DNA from: Rathayibacter iranicus NCPPB 2253 = VKM Ac-1602 | GTDB lineage: Bacteria > Actinomycetota > Actinomycetes > Actinomycetales > Microbacteriaceae | Direction of reading: 5' to 3' | Length of the DNA: 64,000 nucleotides | Assembly (NCBI RefSeq): GCF_003149025.1 | Contig: NZ_QGDV01000002.1 | Location: 62,001 to 126,000, forward strand | Program-made: the position numbers and the translations under genes | The notes under the pieces: model-generated | Told to the model about the DNA's origin: nothing | The model's input: only the letters and a program-made list of their open reading frames with translations | Database searches by the model: none | Shown: positions 42,226 to 51,954 of the stretch, in pieces | Layout: every line of letters starts with the position of its first letter | Numbering within the stretch: the stretch's first letter is position 1

Positions 42226-43971
42226 GTGGATTACGCGCTGCTCGGAGTCGTCGGAATTATCACGGTCGTCACCGTTGCACGCTTCTCGTACCGTCTCGGA
42301 ATCGCGGCTCCGTTGGTACTCGTGGTCGTCGGAATCGGCGCGTCGTACGTGCCGGGCGTCCCCGACATCGAGGTCGAGCCCGAGCTGATCCTGGCGGGCG
42401 TTTTGCCTCCGCTGCTCTATTCGGCGGCGATCCAGGTACCGCTGACGGATTTCCGACGGAATGTGCGCTCGATCTTCGGCCTTTCGGTGCTGCTGGTGGT
42501 CGTCACCGCGCTGGCGGTCGGCGGATTTCTCTACGCCGTCTTCCCCGACCTGAGCCTGCCCGCTGCGATCGCCCTCGGCGCTGTTGTCAGCCCGACCGAT
42601 GCTGTCGCGGCGACCTCGATCGGCAAGAAGCTCGGTCTTCCGCCGCGACTCGTGACGGTGCTCGAGGGCGAGAGCCTCGTCAATGACGCCTCCGCGCTGG
42701 TCCTGCTGCGTGCAGCGACGGCCGCCGCGGCCGTGGTGGGTACCTCTGTCACCTCCGATGCGATCGACGCGGGCGAGGTGAGCGTCCTCTTTGCCTACTC
42801 GGTCGTGATGGCAATCGCGCTTGGACTCCTGATCGGCGTCTTCACTGTCTTCGTGCGATCGAAGCTGCGGGACCCCGTGCTCGACACCGCTGTCTCGTTC
42901 GCCGTGCCGTTCCTGGCCTACATCCCCGCGGAGGAGCTGGGGGCCTCTGGCGTGCTCGCGGTCGTCGTCACCGGCATCTATACAGGGCATAACAGTGCAC
43001 GCTTCCTCAGCCCCCAGTCGCGGATCAGCGAGCGGGTAAACTGGCGCACAGCGCAGTTCCTGCTCGAAAACGGGGTCTTTTTGCTGATGGGCGCCGAGAT
43101 CAAGGCGATTGTCAGCGAGGTCGGTCCGGGCGAGTTCGGGGCGGGCAGGGCGGTCCTGCTGGGGCTCGTCACGGTCGTGATCCTGATCGTCCTGCGCACT
43201 CTTTTTATCTGGCCGCTGCTCCTCTGGCTGCGCAACTCCGGCAGACGCGCCGAGCGAATCAATCGCCGACTCGCCGTCGGACTGATGCGGCTGCGCAACA
43301 GCGCATCGAGCGACGAGCGCTTGCGTCGCAGGCAGGTCCGGGCCGAGCGGCTCTACCAACGCCGTGAGACGGACCTCGCCGCGACGACCAGCGAGGCGTT
43401 CGGTTGGCGCGGCGGCGTGATCCTCTCCTGGTCCGGGATGCGTGGCGTGGTGACGCTCGCCGCGGCGCAGTCCCTGCCGCAAGACACTCCGTATCGGTCG
43501 CAGCTGATCCTGATCGCTTTTACTGTGGCCGTCGTGACACTGCTGGTGCAGGGGGCAACGCTTCCCGCGCTGATTCGGCTGACGGGCATCCAGGGCACCG
43601 ACGGCGAGGCGGACCGCCGCGAGCTGGCGACGCTGCTCGACGAGGTCGCGGCGACGGGCATCCAGGCACTTCCGGAGGCTGTGGCCGAGTTGCCGGACGG
43701 GGAGGTCGGCGAGCGTGTGATCGAGCGAGTGCGGCGCGACACGCTCACTCGCTCACAGGTGGCGTGGGAGCTGGTGGAGCGCGATGACGACGCTCCGCTC
43801 GGCCCCCACGCGCAGTACCTGCGGCTTCGAATCGCCGTGCTGCTTGCTGAGCGGGAGGCTCTTCTGGAAGCGCGCGGACGCGGGGTTTACTCCTCCCGAA
43901 CGTTGCGGCGGGCGCAGCGGATGCTCGATGCGGAGGAGACCCGGCTCGAGATGGACGAGCCGTCGCACTGA
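42226..43971 (+). CDS. CPA1-family Na+/H+ antiporter
   Basis: The 581-residue protein has about twelve membrane helices and CPA1 (NhaP/YjcE-like) motifs. These are LPPLLYSAAIQVP, the ALGAVVSPTDAVAATS helix, GESLVNDASALVLLR with the ion-binding Asn-Asp, and SWSGMRGVVTLAAA late in the membrane domain. The last ~130 residues are cytosolic and charged. It would exchange Na+ or K+ for protons. The start is GTG with TACCCT 6 nt upstream. Confidence 0.92.
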   Translation: MDYALLGVVGIITVVTVARFSYRLGIAAPLVLVVVGIGASYVPGVPDIEVEPELILAGVLPPLLYSAAIQVPLTDFRRNVRSIFGLSVLLVVVTALAVGGFLYAVFPDLSLPAAIALGAVVSPTDAVAATSIGKKLGLPPRLVTVLEGESLVNDASALVLLRAATAAAAVVGTSVTSDAIDAGEVSVLFAYSVVMAIALGLLIGVFTVFVRSKLRDPVLDTAVSFAVPFLAYIPAEELGASGVLAVVVTGIYTGHNSARFLSPQSRISERVNWRTAQFLLENGVFLLMGAEIKAIVSEVGPGEFGAGRAVLLGLVTVVILIVLRTLFIWPLLLWLRNSGRRAERINRRLAVGLMRLRNSASSDERLRRRQVRAERLYQRRETDLAATTSEAFGWRGGVILSWSGMRGVVTLAAAQSLPQDTPYRSQLILIAFTVAVVTLLVQGATLPALIRLTGIQGTDGEADRRELATLLDEVAATGIQALPEAVAELPDGEVGERVIERVRRDTLTRSQVAWELVERDDDAPLGPHAQYLRLRIAVLLAEREALLEARGRGVYSSRTLRRAQRMLDAEETRLEMDEPSH

Positions 43972-43995
43972 CCGCCGCACGCGACGACTGCCTCC

Positions 43996-44001
43996 TAGAC
44001 T
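43996..44001 (+). promoter_or_regulatory. -10-like hexamer before small zinc protein gene
   Basis: TAGACT ends 6 nt (GGGGGG) before the ATG at 44008. The G-run could also act as a ribosome site. Confidence 0.4.
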
Positions 44002-44007
44002 GGGGGG

Positions 44008-44313
44008 ATGCCGCGCAGCAATCGACCCCGGGGGAGTCGCCGGAGCGCTGACGACGAACAGCGGGACCTGTCCCAGATGCTCGCCGGACGGCGGCATACC
44101 GAGGTTCAGGCGGGCCGCGAGTGGACGGTCCAGCCCGTCTCCTCGGCCCGCGCGGTGAAGAACTACCTGTGCCCGGGCTGCGCGATGACGATCGACGTCG
44201 GGCAGGCCCACGTTGTTGCCTGGCGGGCGGATGGTGCTCTCGGCGACGCGGCATCTCTGGCCGGCCGCCGCCACTGGCATACCCGCTGCTGGAGAATTCG
44301 AGGAGCACGATGA
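44008..44313 (+). CDS. Small zinc-ribbon-like protein
   Basis: The 101-residue basic protein has a CPGC pair (KNYLCPGCAMTIDVGQAHVV) and about 40 residues later HWHTRCW, a plausible Cys2-His-Cys zinc site. The N-terminus is Arg/Ser-rich (MPRSNRPRGSRRSADDE). It has no recognised function. It overlaps the next gene by ATGA, an arrangement suggesting joint expression with the alpha/beta hydrolase. Confidence 0.7.
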   Translation: MPRSNRPRGSRRSADDEQRDLSQMLAGRRHTEVQAGREWTVQPVSSARAVKNYLCPGCAMTIDVGQAHVVAWRADGALGDAASLAGRRHWHTRCWRIRGAR

Positions 44314-45035
44314 CCCACGAGATCCGCGGAGGCGTGGTCCTCCCCGCGCGCCGCGAAAACATTGAGCTGCACACGTCCGATGGGCTGACGCTGGTCGGTG
44401 AACTCGCCCTGCCGCTGGAGCGTGAGCCGGTGGCGACGCTGGTCACCCTGCATCCGCTACCCACCCACGGCGGTTTCATGGACTCGCACATCCTGCGCAA
44501 GGCGGCCGCCCGCCTGCCCGCCCTCGCGAACCTCGCGGTGCTGCGCTTCAATACCCGCGGCACGAGGTCGCCTCGCGGCACGAGCGACGGAGCCTTTGGG
44601 CACGGGACCGACGAACGAGCCGACGTGGCGGCGGCGATGGCGCTGGTCGCCGAGCGGGGGTTGGTGCACCCGTGGCTGGTCGGCTGGTCCTTTGGGACCG
44701 AGCTGGTACTGAAGTGGGGGAGGGAGCAGCCGGTGGACGGTGCGATCCTCCTGTCGCCGCCGCTGCATCGCGCGAGCGCCCAGGAGGTCGCCGCCTGGGG
44801 GGAAGATGGTCGGCCGCTCGTGGTGCTGGTCCCCGAATTCGATGACTACCTGCGCCCCGCCGAGGCCGCCGAGCGCTTCGCGAGTGTGTCGCAGCTCGAG
44901 CTGGTCGCGGTCGAGGGTGGCAAGCACCTGTGGGTGGGCGAGGCTCAGACGCGGCGCGTGCTCGACGAGATCGTCCGCGTGGTCGCGCCGGCCGCGTCTC
45001 CGCTCCCGACCCAGTGGGAGGGCGAGCTCGCCTGA
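44310..45035 (+). CDS. Alpha/beta hydrolase
   Basis: The 241-residue protein has the alpha/beta-hydrolase core: LVTLHPLPTHGGFMDSHIL (oxyanion loop), LRFNTRGTRSPRGTSDG, the nucleophile elbow LVGWSFGTE, and the catalytic His in VEGGKHLW. The Asp is probably in VPEFDDYL. The substrate is unknown. The ATG at 44310 overlaps the zinc-ribbon gene stop; the longer frame reads through that gene and is rejected. It converges on the coiled-coil gene 9 bp away. Confidence 0.82.
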   Translation: MTHEIRGGVVLPARRENIELHTSDGLTLVGELALPLEREPVATLVTLHPLPTHGGFMDSHILRKAAARLPALANLAVLRFNTRGTRSPRGTSDGAFGHGTDERADVAAAMALVAERGLVHPWLVGWSFGTELVLKWGREQPVDGAILLSPPLHRASAQEVAAWGEDGRPLVVLVPEFDDYLRPAEAAERFASVSQLELVAVEGGKHLWVGEAQTRRVLDEIVRVVAPAASPLPTQWEGELA

Positions 45036-45044
45036 GCCCGCCCG

Positions 45045-46445
45045 CTAGTCATCCGCGGCCTTTCCGTCCCCGTCTTCGGTGAGTTCGTCGATGTGTCCGA
45101 TAAGGCCGCGCAGACCGGCCACGTAACCTGCGATGGCGTCGCGCTCGGTGCGGATCTCATCGAGCCGCCGCTCGGCAGTCTCCATCAGGTCGCGACTGCG
45201 GCGCTCGGCGTCGGCAAGGAGCCGCTGCGCCCGCTCGCGCGCTGCGTCCAGGAGGGCATCGGACTCGTCCTGTGCGGCGCGGCGCAGACGGGTCGTCTCG
45301 TCCAGCGCGTCGCTGCGCAGCGTGTCCGCCTCGAGGCGCTTGTCGTTGGCCCGCCTGATCGCGTCGGCGAGCTGGAGGTTCGACTCGTCGAGGTAGCGCT
45401 GAGTCTGCGCGACCGCCTCCTGGTGACGGAGGAGGTCGTCGTTGTCCGCCTCCTCGCGACGGGCCGCCAGCTCGACCACGAGGTCGATCCGCGCCTGTTC
45501 CACGTCGCGGGCGAGCGCGGCAGCTTCCTCGGCGGACGCGGCGCGGATCCCTGCGAGTTCGGCGTCGAGCACGGCCACGGCCTCCGCGCGCTCCTGAGCG
45601 AGTCGGGTGCGCTGGTCCGCGACCTCGCGGGTGCCTTCGGCTCGGATCGCCACGACCTCGGCATCGAGTGCAGCCCGCGTTGACAGCACCTCGGACTCAA
45701 CGGCGGAGCGAGCCTCTGCGACCTCGGCCTCCGCGGCCGCGCGAAGGCGGTCGACCTCGGAGGCGACCTCGGCACGCAGCAGCTCGTTGGCCTGGGCGAG
45801 GCGTGCGGCTTCGGCGCGCGCGACCTCCATTTCGCGCGCGGCGACCGCTCGCAGTTCGGCGGCCTCCCGCTCTGCCTCCGAGCGGATGGCGGCGGCTTCG
45901 CGCTTGGCGGTGGCGCGCGTCTCGGCGGCCTCGGTCGCGACGGATCCGCGGATCGCTGCGGCCTCACGCACCGCGTCCTGAGTCAGGACATCGCGGTCGT
46001 CGGCCGCCTTGCCGAGGGTGGCGGCAGCCTGGGCCTCGGACTCAGCACGGGTACGGTCGGCCCGGCGACGCGCCTCGGTGACCAGGCGCTCGGCCTCGTC
46101 GCGCGCCTCTTGCAGGAGGCGGTCGCCCTCGTCGCGGGTGCTTCGGCGCACGGCCGAGGCATCGTTCTCGGCCTGGGCGATGATCCGCTCCGACTGCTCC
46201 TCCGCGACGCGCAGCGTGTGTTCGAGCTTCGCACCCAGGCCCGCGTAGGTGGGCGCGCCGACCTGTTGCAGCTCTTTTTCGAGACCCTCGACGCGGGAGG
46301 AGAGGCGCTTCACCTCGCGGCCGCTCTCGGCCGCCTGCGTGTTCGAGTTGATGAGTTCGCGGCGCAGGCCCTGGATGGCTTTATCCACCTCGTCTCGGTC
46401 GTAGCCACGGAACACCTGAGTGAATTCGGCCTCGTCGTTCGCCAC
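45045..46445 (-). CDS. Long coiled-coil protein with DivIVA-like N-terminus
   Basis: The 466-residue protein begins ANDEAEFTQVFRGYDRDEVDKAIQGL, a DivIVA-like N-terminal module. It continues as an almost unbroken Ala/Glu/Arg-rich coiled coil to the acidic end (DELTEDGDGKAADD). It resembles the actinobacterial Wag31/Scy-type polar scaffold proteins in layout, but no specific family is assigned. The GTG at 46445 gives the DivIVA-like start; the longer frame upstream is not conserved-looking. Confidence 0.75.
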   Translation of the reverse strand: MANDEAEFTQVFRGYDRDEVDKAIQGLRRELINSNTQAAESGREVKRLSSRVEGLEKELQQVGAPTYAGLGAKLEHTLRVAEEQSERIIAQAENDASAVRRSTRDEGDRLLQEARDEAERLVTEARRRADRTRAESEAQAAATLGKAADDRDVLTQDAVREAAAIRGSVATEAAETRATAKREAAAIRSEAEREAAELRAVAAREMEVARAEAARLAQANELLRAEVASEVDRLRAAAEAEVAEARSAVESEVLSTRAALDAEVVAIRAEGTREVADQRTRLAQERAEAVAVLDAELAGIRAASAEEAAALARDVEQARIDLVVELAARREEADNDDLLRHQEAVAQTQRYLDESNLQLADAIRRANDKRLEADTLRSDALDETTRLRRAAQDESDALLDAARERAQRLLADAERRSRDLMETAERRLDEIRTERDAIAGYVAGLRGLIGHIDELTEDGDGKAADD

Positions 46446-46700
46446 GTCGTCTCCTTCAGAGCAGGGCCGCGGAGGGGCTCGCGGCACTCGGAAAGTGTAT
46501 TCAGCGAGGGCCCGCCAGCCGGGGCGACACCCGCACCGCGCGCCGTCTCGGCCGTACTCTCGGCTGTTGCCGGGTCTTGAGTGGGAGGCATCGGCTATCG
46601 TGGACTGTCTTTGTCTGTTGCCGTCGCGCCCCGGTCCGGCTGCGTCCCCAAAGCCGGACTCGGCCGTTTCCCGATCCGGCAACGCAGGAGGAGTTCTTTC

Positions 46701-48497
46701 GTGCGGTTCGTTTTCGCCATCATCGCCACCGTCATCGCTGCCGCGCTGATCGTGCTCGGCATCGGTCAGCGAACGGTTTGGGCGCCTCCGGAGTCCCTGA
46801 CCGCGCAGGCCACGCTCGACGCGTCGGCCCCCTACGCCGTGATCGACGGGAACGCACTCGATGCGAACCCGGGTCGCCAGACCATCACGGTCGAGGGCAA
46901 CGGCAGCCTCGTGCTCGCCTACGCCCGTACGACCGATGTGCTCGGCTGGGTGGGAGGCTCCGCCTACAGCGCGGTCGGGCGTGGCACAGTGCGCGACGCG
47001 CTGACCGCCGAGCGGGAGACGGGCAAGGCCGTCGAGCTCTCGTCCGATGTTGCAACCGCCAACGCGGCCGTCGTCGACCCGCGCGGGTCCGACCTGTGGC
47101 TCGAGCAGTTCGAGGGGACCGGCAGCATGACGGTCGCGCTCGACGTGCCGGCCGACGTGTCCGTCCTGATCGCGAGCGACGGCACCGCGCCCGCGGCCGA
47201 CTCCGTGCGGGTGAGCTGGCCGGTCGACACCGCGACTCCGCTCGCCGGACCACTGCTGCTGGGCGGTGCGGTGTTCCTGCTCATCGGACTCGTTCTGTAC
47301 ATCTGGGCGTTCGTGCACCTGCGCCGACAGCACGGTCCCCGTCGCAAGGGCCCGCAGGGCCGCATCCCGCGGGGAGCGCGCCGACCCCGGCCTCGCGCCG
47401 GCATTGAGGCCTCGATTGCCTCGCCATCCGTCACGCGCCGCCGCGGCGCCCTGGTGCTCCCTGTCCTGCTCGGCACCGCCGTGCTGCTCTCCGGTTGCAG
47501 CTCCGACTACTGGCCCAATTTGGCTGCCGGCGCGAGCACAGCGCCCACCGCGTCAGTGACGCCCACCCCGGGAGCCAAACCGGTTGCGGCCGATCCCACG
47601 CCCGTCGTTACGACGCAGCAGGCGGAGGCGATCGTCGCCGAGGTCGCCGATGTCGCGTCCCGAGCAGACGCAGCGCACGACGCGTCGATCCTCGCCTCCC
47701 GTTTCCAGGGCGAGGCGCTGACCGAGCGGACCACCAACTACGACGTCGTCGCCAAGGGCGGCACCATCGTCCCGCCGCAGACCATCCCGGCGTCGCCGGT
47801 GAGCCTCGTACTTCCGCAGGACACCATGACGTGGCCGCGCCTCGTGACGGCGGTCGTGCAGAATTCGGCCGACAGCACGCAGGCGCCGATTGCGCTGATG
47901 ATGAGCCAGGCGAGTCCACGCGTCGACTACAAGGTCGACTACGCCATCTCGCTCGAGGCCAACGCCCGCATCCCAGATGTTGCCCCGGTTACGGTGGGAA
48001 CGTCGATCGTCGCTCCCGACTCGCGTCTGATGAAGCTCGCGCCCCAAACGGTGGGCTCCGCGTACGCCGATCTGCTCGCGAACGGTGACACGAGCCAGTA
48101 CGCCGCGCTCTTCTCGGCCGACGGGGACACGCTCCGAGGGCAGGTTGGCATCGACAAGAAGAACGCCGATCGCGCGGCGCTTCCGAGTACCGCGTCTCTC
48201 GAGTTCTCGAACACGGCCGGCACGTCGCCCACCATCGCCCTCGCGACGAACAACTCGGGCGCGCTGGTCGCGGCCAGTATCGCCGAGACGTCGACCGTAC
48301 GTCCGACAGCCGAGGGCTCCACGGTCTCAACCTCGGGCGCCTCACAGACGTTGCTGGGCACCGACAAGTCGACCACCGGGATCGCGACCACCTACGGTTA
48401 TCAGTTGTTGTTCTATGTACCGCCCGTCGGATCGGAGGAGAAAATCGTCATGCTCGGATGGAGCCAGGGACTTGTCTCGGTGGTGCAGCTGCCGTGA
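46701..48497 (+). CDS. Membrane protein with internal lipobox-like segment
   Basis: The 598-residue protein has an N-terminal helix (RFVFAIIATVIAAALIVLGI), an extracytoplasmic domain of about 150 residues and a second helix (LLLGGAVFLLIGLVLYIWAF). A basic cytosolic loop follows (RRQHGPRRKGPQGR). The third segment, VLPVLLGTAVLLSGCSSD, looks exactly like a lipoprotein signal with an LSGC lipobox, and about 330 secreted-looking residues follow. It may be a fusion of a membrane protein with a lipoprotein. The GTG start follows GGAGGAG. Function is unknown; it is coupled by GTGA to the thioredoxin-TPR gene. Confidence 0.7.
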   Translation: MRFVFAIIATVIAAALIVLGIGQRTVWAPPESLTAQATLDASAPYAVIDGNALDANPGRQTITVEGNGSLVLAYARTTDVLGWVGGSAYSAVGRGTVRDALTAERETGKAVELSSDVATANAAVVDPRGSDLWLEQFEGTGSMTVALDVPADVSVLIASDGTAPAADSVRVSWPVDTATPLAGPLLLGGAVFLLIGLVLYIWAFVHLRRQHGPRRKGPQGRIPRGARRPRPRAGIEASIASPSVTRRRGALVLPVLLGTAVLLSGCSSDYWPNLAAGASTAPTASVTPTPGAKPVAADPTPVVTTQQAEAIVAEVADVASRADAAHDASILASRFQGEALTERTTNYDVVAKGGTIVPPQTIPASPVSLVLPQDTMTWPRLVTAVVQNSADSTQAPIALMMSQASPRVDYKVDYAISLEANARIPDVAPVTVGTSIVAPDSRLMKLAPQTVGSAYADLLANGDTSQYAALFSADGDTLRGQVGIDKKNADRAALPSTASLEFSNTAGTSPTIALATNNSGALVAASIAETSTVRPTAEGSTVSTSGASQTLLGTDKSTTGIATTYGYQLLFYVPPVGSEEKIVMLGWSQGLVSVVQLP

Positions 48498-49447
48498 GTA
48501 CCGTCCCGCCCCTGCCAGGAAACCTCCGCGGCGCCGTCGACCTGTCGTCGCTGGTCAACCGCCGCACCCCACCCGCTGGTGCCACTGCAGCTCCCGCCGC
48601 CTCCGATGCACCGGCCGCGAACCCGCTGCTCCTGACCGCCGGTGACGCCGAGTTCGACCAGGTGGTCCAGCTCTCGTCGCGCGTCCCGGTGATCGTGGAT
48701 CTGCGGGCCCCCTGGGACGAGCAAAGTACGAGCATGACCGCGCTGCTCGAGAAAGTCGTCGTCTCGTATGCCGGGGCTTTCGTGCTCGTCGGAGTCGACG
48801 TCGAGTCCGCTCCGCAGCTCGCGCAGGCCTTCCAGGTGCAGGCCGTGCCGACCGTCGCCGCCATCATCGGCGGGCGCCCAGTGCCGCTGTTCAGCGGGCT
48901 TCTCGCCGAGGATCAGCTGCGCGACCTGCTGGAGCAGGTTCTGCAGCTGGCAGCGCAGAACGGCGTAACGGGGACGATCCCGGTCAATGCCGATGCTGAT
49001 CCCGCAGACAAGGCCGAGCCTGAGCCGGAACCGCTGCCGCCGCATCATCAGGAGGCGTACGACGCGATCGACCGCGGCGACTATTCCGCAGCGATCAGTG
49101 AGTACGAAACCGCGATCGCGCAGAACCCGCGCGATGACCTCGCCGTCGCTGGTCTTGCCCAGGTGAAGTTGCTCCACCGGCTGCAGGGTCGCACTCTGGA
49201 GGACATCCGCTCGACCGCCGCGGCCGAGCCATCGAACCTCGATGCTCAGCTCGCTGTCGCCGACCTGGACGTCTCGGGTGGTCACATCGAGGACGCGTTC
49301 GACCGACTCCTGGCGATGTTCCCGCGGCTCGACGCCGAGGGAAAGGCGGCGACCCGCGCCCGCCTCCTTGACTTCTTCGAGATCGTCGGCCGAACGGACC
49401 CTCGAGTGACCAAGGCTCGCGCCCGCCTCACCACACTCCTGTACTGA
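48494..49447 (+). CDS. CnoX-like thioredoxin/TPR co-chaperone
   Basis: The 317-residue protein has a thioredoxin-fold domain (residues ~50-155; PVIVDLRAPWDEQSTSMTAL, VDVESAPQLAQAFQVQAVPT) and a C-terminal TPR region (EAYDAIDRGDYSAAISEYET, LDAQLAVADLDVSGGHIEDA). The usual WCxxC is replaced by WDEQS, so it has no redox dithiol. E. coli CnoX/YbbN proteins have this layout and hand clients to chaperones. The GTG start overlaps the previous stop. Confidence 0.85.
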   Translation: MSTVPPLPGNLRGAVDLSSLVNRRTPPAGATAAPAASDAPAANPLLLTAGDAEFDQVVQLSSRVPVIVDLRAPWDEQSTSMTALLEKVVVSYAGAFVLVGVDVESAPQLAQAFQVQAVPTVAAIIGGRPVPLFSGLLAEDQLRDLLEQVLQLAAQNGVTGTIPVNADADPADKAEPEPEPLPPHHQEAYDAIDRGDYSAAISEYETAIAQNPRDDLAVAGLAQVKLLHRLQGRTLEDIRSTAAAEPSNLDAQLAVADLDVSGGHIEDAFDRLLAMFPRLDAEGKAATRARLLDFFEIVGRTDPRVTKARARLTTLLY

Positions 49448-49458
49448 CCCACTCCCCA

Positions 49459-49525
49459 CCTCGCGAGATGCCTCTGAGGTAGGCGACACGCCGAAGAACG
49501 TGTACCCAGGAGGCATTTCGCGAGG
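49459..49525. repeat. Palindromic intergenic element, copy C
   Basis: Arms CCTCGCGAGATGCC and GGCATTTCGCGAGG (one mismatch) enclose GGCGACACGCCGA. It ends two bases before the glgB stop codon and lies between that gene and the convergent co-chaperone gene. Confidence 0.85.
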
Positions 49526-49527
49526 GG

Positions 49528-51954
49528 TTAGGGAGTCGGGCGGAGGTAGAGGACCGCCAGGGGCGGGAGGACGAGTTCAGCGGAGGCGGGGCGACCGGCC
49601 CACGGTTCTTCGCGAGCCTCGACTGCGCCGAAGTTGCCGACGCCACTGCCGCCGTACATCTGGGCGTCGGTGTTGATGAGTTCCTCCCAGCGGCCCGCCG
49701 TGGGCAGGCTCACCCGGTAGCCGTGGACGGCCGTGCCCGAGAAGTTGGCGATGACGGCGACGGGACGCCCCGCGCGGTCCTTGCGGAGGAACGAGACGAC
49801 GTTCGCAGCCGCGGCACCGCCGTCGATCCACTCGAAGCCGGCCTGGTCGCTGTCGAGTTCCCACAGCGAGGGGGAGTCACGGTAGACGCGGTTGAGCTGG
49901 CCGACAAGGCTCCACAGCCCTCGGTGGCTGGGCTGGTCGAGAATCCACCAGTCGAGGCCGCGCTCTTCGCTCCACTCCGAATACTGCGCGAACTCCTGCC
50001 CCATGAAAAGCAGTTGCTTGCCGGGGTGTGCCCACATGAAGGCCAGGTAGGCGCGGACGTTGGCGAGTTGTTGCCAGTGGTCGCCCGGCATCTTGTTGAC
50101 CAGTGAACCCTTGCCGTGCACGACCTCGTCGTGGCTGATCGGCAGGACGAAGTGCTCGCTGAAGGCGTAGACGAACGAGAACGTGATCTCACCGAGGTGG
50201 TACTGGCGCCACAGCGGATCGTTCGCCATGTAGTTCAGCGAGTCGTGCATCCAGCCCATGTTCCACTTCAGACCGAAGCCGAGACCGCCGGAATTGGTGG
50301 GCTGCGTGACGCCAGGCCAGCTGGTCGACTCCTCCGCGATCATCATGATGCCCGGGTGCAGCTTGTACGCCGTCGCGTTGACCTCCTGGAGGAAGCTGAT
50401 CGCTTCGAGGTTCTCACGCCCGCCGTGCTCGTTCGTTAGCCACTCGCCCTCTTTGCGGGAGTAGTCGAGGTAGAGCATCGAGGCGACCGCGTCAACGCGC
50501 AGCGCGTCGACGTGGAATTCCTCGAGCCAGAACAGGGCGTTCGCGACGAGGAAGTTGCGCACCTGGGTGTGCCCGAAGTCGAAGACGTACGTGCCCCAGT
50601 CCATTTGCTCGCCGCGGCGCCAGTCCGGGTGCTCATAGAGGGCCTCACCGTCGAAGCGGGCGAGGGCGAAGTCGTCCTTCGGGAAGTGCCCGGGCACCCA
50701 GTCGACGATGACGCCGATGCCGGCCTGGTGGAGGCGGTCGATCAGATACTTGAGGTCGTCGGCGGTGCCGAACCGGCTCGAGGCGGCGTAGTAGCCCGTG
50801 ACTTGATAGCCCCAGGAGCCACCGAAAGGGTGCTCAGCGAGCGGCATGAATTCGACGTGCGTGAACCCCAGCTCGGTCACGTACTCGATGAGCGGATCCG
50901 CGAGGTCGCGGTACCCGAGCCCGGGGCGCCAGGAGCCGAGGTGTATCTCGTAGATGCTGAGCGGCTGGGTATGCGGATCGACGGACGCCCGCTTTTGTAG
51001 CCATGCGGAGTCCTCCCACCGGTGGTGCGAGACGGGGACAGTGGAGGCCGTCGCGGGCGGGACCTCCGTCGCTCGCGCCATCGGATCAGCCTTCTGCACC
51101 CAGCGGCCGTCGCGCGAGAGCAGCTCGAACTTGTAAGAAGCGCCGGGCTCGACGCCGGGCACAAAGATCTCCCAGACGCCGGTCACGCCAAGGTTGCGGA
51201 GCGAGTGACCCTCGCCGTCCCAGCCGTTGAAGTCGCCGATCACGCGGGCGGCCTGAGCATGCGGCGCCCAGACGGCGAAAGAGGTGCCCCACACTCCTTC
51301 GTGTTCGCGGTGGCGGGCGCCGAGCGCCTCCCAGAGTCGCTCGTGCCGTCCCTCGCCAATGAGGTAGAGATCGAGGTCGCCGACGGTCTTCGAGAAGCGA
51401 TACGGATCTTCCGCCGTCCACTCGCCGCCGCCGTCGTAGCGCGCCTCGATGGTGTATGCCTGCGGCCCGAGAACATGGAAGCCCTGCCAGACGCCGTGGC
51501 CGAGGTGGCTGAGTTCGACGCGGGCGCCGCTCGAAAGCACGATCGCAACCTTCTCGGCGAGGGGCCGGCGTACTCGCACGACAGTGACCGGGTCCCCGAC
51601 GCCGGACGCTCGGACGACGTGCTGGCCGAGGACGTTGTGAGGGAGTGCGTTGCTGCCGGTGGCGATCTGCTGCAACACCCACTCGGGGAGGTCAGGGACA
51701 GAAATTGCGGACGTGCCGTCGATCTGTCCCGCGGCGGGTTCCGCGGCGACCGGCAGCGGCGCTTCCGGAACCGGCTCGACGGCGTAACGGCGTGCGTTCT
51801 CGCCGTCCGCTCCGGGGGGCTGGGGAGCATCGTCTGCAGTGCCGTAGCTCGTGGTCGTCGCCGAGCTGGTGCCTGCGGTCGCCACGGTCTCGGCGTGCGG
51901 CGCGAGGCCCGCGGCCTCGGCCGGGCTCTCGCCCTCGGGAACAGTTCCGCTCAT
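49528..51954 (-). CDS. glgB: 1,4-alpha-glucan branching enzyme GlgB
   Basis: GlgB makes alpha-1,6 branches. The 808-residue protein has an extended variable N-terminus (Ala/Pro/Glu-rich, residues 1-85) and two CBM48-like modules ([15 protein letters not shown] in the second). The GH13 barrel has the catalytic Asp in [17 protein letters not shown], Glu in MMIAEEST and the third Asp in [14 protein letters not shown]. The start ATG overlaps the glgE stop (ATGA), so the two form a glgE-glgB operon as in mycobacteria. Confidence 0.96.
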   Translation of the reverse strand: MSGTVPEGESPAEAAGLAPHAETVATAGTSSATTTSYGTADDAPQPPGADGENARRYAVEPVPEAPLPVAAEPAAGQIDGTSAISVPDLPEWVLQQIATGSNALPHNVLGQHVVRASGVGDPVTVVRVRRPLAEKVAIVLSSGARVELSHLGHGVWQGFHVLGPQAYTIEARYDGGGEWTAEDPYRFSKTVGDLDLYLIGEGRHERLWEALGARHREHEGVWGTSFAVWAPHAQAARVIGDFNGWDGEGHSLRNLGVTGVWEIFVPGVEPGASYKFELLSRDGRWVQKADPMARATEVPPATASTVPVSHHRWEDSAWLQKRASVDPHTQPLSIYEIHLGSWRPGLGYRDLADPLIEYVTELGFTHVEFMPLAEHPFGGSWGYQVTGYYAASSRFGTADDLKYLIDRLHQAGIGVIVDWVPGHFPKDDFALARFDGEALYEHPDWRRGEQMDWGTYVFDFGHTQVRNFLVANALFWLEEFHVDALRVDAVASMLYLDYSRKEGEWLTNEHGGRENLEAISFLQEVNATAYKLHPGIMMIAEESTSWPGVTQPTNSGGLGFGLKWNMGWMHDSLNYMANDPLWRQYHLGEITFSFVYAFSEHFVLPISHDEVVHGKGSLVNKMPGDHWQQLANVRAYLAFMWAHPGKQLLFMGQEFAQYSEWSEERGLDWWILDQPSHRGLWSLVGQLNRVYRDSPSLWELDSDQAGFEWIDGGAAAANVVSFLRKDRAGRPVAVIANFSGTAVHGYRVSLPTAGRWEELINTDAQMYGGSGVGNFGAVEAREEPWAGRPASAELVLPPLAVLYLRPTP

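Noticed and set aside
45045-46445. Plus-strand Ala/Arg/Ser-rich frames opposite the coiled-coil gene
   Set aside because: They are mirror images of a heptad-rich coding sequence and have no independent start signals.
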